The notes beneath the pieces were generated by a model. It had not been told where the DNA came from and did not search any database. It worked only from the letters and a program-made list of their open reading frames with translations. A stretch of DNA of 64,000 nt, taken from positions 124,001-188,000 of the forward strand of contig NZ_SJON01000002.1 in assembly GCF_004331385.1 (NCBI RefSeq). Direction: 5' to 3'. The translations under genes and the position numbers were made by a program. This DNA comes from Enterobacter quasihormaechei. GTDB lineage: Bacteria > Pseudomonadota > Gammaproteobacteria > Enterobacterales > Enterobacteriaceae. Below, in pieces: positions 63,809 to 64,000 of this stretch; positions within the stretch are counted from its first letter, which is position 1, and every line of letters begins with the position of its first letter.

Positions 63809-63890
63809 AAAAAAAAACCTGCGTAAAACGCAGGTTGGTGTAAATCGTGTTAATCAACCGAAGCTGATTCCACCTATCAATACCTCTGGG
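63809..63890 (-). ncRNA. omrB: OmrB small RNA
   Basis: About 82 nt on the minus strand starting CCCAGAGGTATTGATAGGTG, almost the same 5' 20 bases as OmrA but with a different middle. The terminator has arms ACCTGCGT and ACGCAGGT followed by about nine T. It is tandem to OmrA and also lies between aas and the expected galR beyond the window. A -10-like TAGAGT lies just upstream. Confidence 0.95.
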
Positions 63891-64000
63891 ATCTCGACTC
63901 TAGCAATTCACGGCGCATCGTTGCTAACGGACAATCGCAACAGCCTGAGGCAAAGTGTAACTAAAGGTTCAGATTGACATTATTCAGACATGACTGGCCG

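Overview
The window is chromosomal core sequence of a member of the Enterobacteriaceae. Protein lengths and gene order closely follow the Escherichia coli K-12 segment from eno to aas (pyrG-mazG-relA-rlmD-barA, gud operon, csrB, sdaCB, gcvA/gcvB, metZWV tRNAs, recBCD, thyA-lgt-ptsP-rppH, mutH, aas-lplT, omrA/omrB). The fairly high GC content, the REP/BIME sequences, a glycerate kinase inside the gud cluster and an amino-sugar PTS locus next to eno point to an Enterobacter, Lelliottia, Leclercia or Kosakonia type organism rather than E. coli. I see no phage, insertion sequence, CRISPR array or defence island, and no clear pseudogene.

Layout. 1-2.9 kb: partial nanE and a PTS EIICB gene, divergent from an RpiR-type regulator; this is the only clearly accessory locus. 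2.9-10.6 kb: eno-pyrG, mazG, relA and rlmD, all leftward. 10.7-13.4 kb: the barA sensor kinase. 13.5-18.8 kb: glucarate operon gudP-gudX-gudD plus a glycerate 2-kinase. 19-21.8 kb: yqcA, truC-yqcC, the CsrA-sponge RNA csrB with its UvrY box, and syd. 21.9-28.3 kb: queF, ppnN, serine uptake and breakdown (sdaC-sdaB) and xni. 28.4-34 kb: rlmM-ygdD, gcvA with divergent gcvB sRNA, the ygdI lipoprotein, the csdA-csdE sulfur relay and tcdA. 34-38.7 kb: mltA, three identical initiator tRNAs with spacer elements, amiC and argA with ARG boxes. 38.8-52.3 kb: recD-recB-ptrA-recC and the ppdC-ygdB-ppdB-ppdA prepilin-like genes. 52.4-57.2 kb: thyA, lgt, ptsP and rppH. 57.2-61.4 kb: a DnaA-box-rich intergenic region, mutH, ygdR, tas and lplT. 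61.4-64 kb: aas and the tandem sRNAs omrA and omrB.

How the genes work together. BarA (with UvrY, outside the window) drives csrB about 7 kb away, and csrB sequesters CsrA. GudP imports glucarate, GudD dehydrates it, and the glycerate kinase captures the downstream glycerate. SdaC and SdaB import and deaminate serine. CsdA, CsdE and TcdA form a sulfur and tRNA-cyclisation group. RecB, RecC and RecD form exonuclease V. Aas and LplT recycle lysophospholipids. RNA modification and decay genes are frequent (rlmD, truC, queF, rlmM, tcdA, rppH).

Honest limit: nearly everything is recognisable core biology. The least explained items are the nanE-PTS-RpiR locus with its paired 17-bp repeats, the tRNA spacer architecture, several unassigned inverted repeats, and the promoter-like signals upstream of sdaC and mutH. 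Identities rest on recall of protein families and E. coli synteny, not on database searches.
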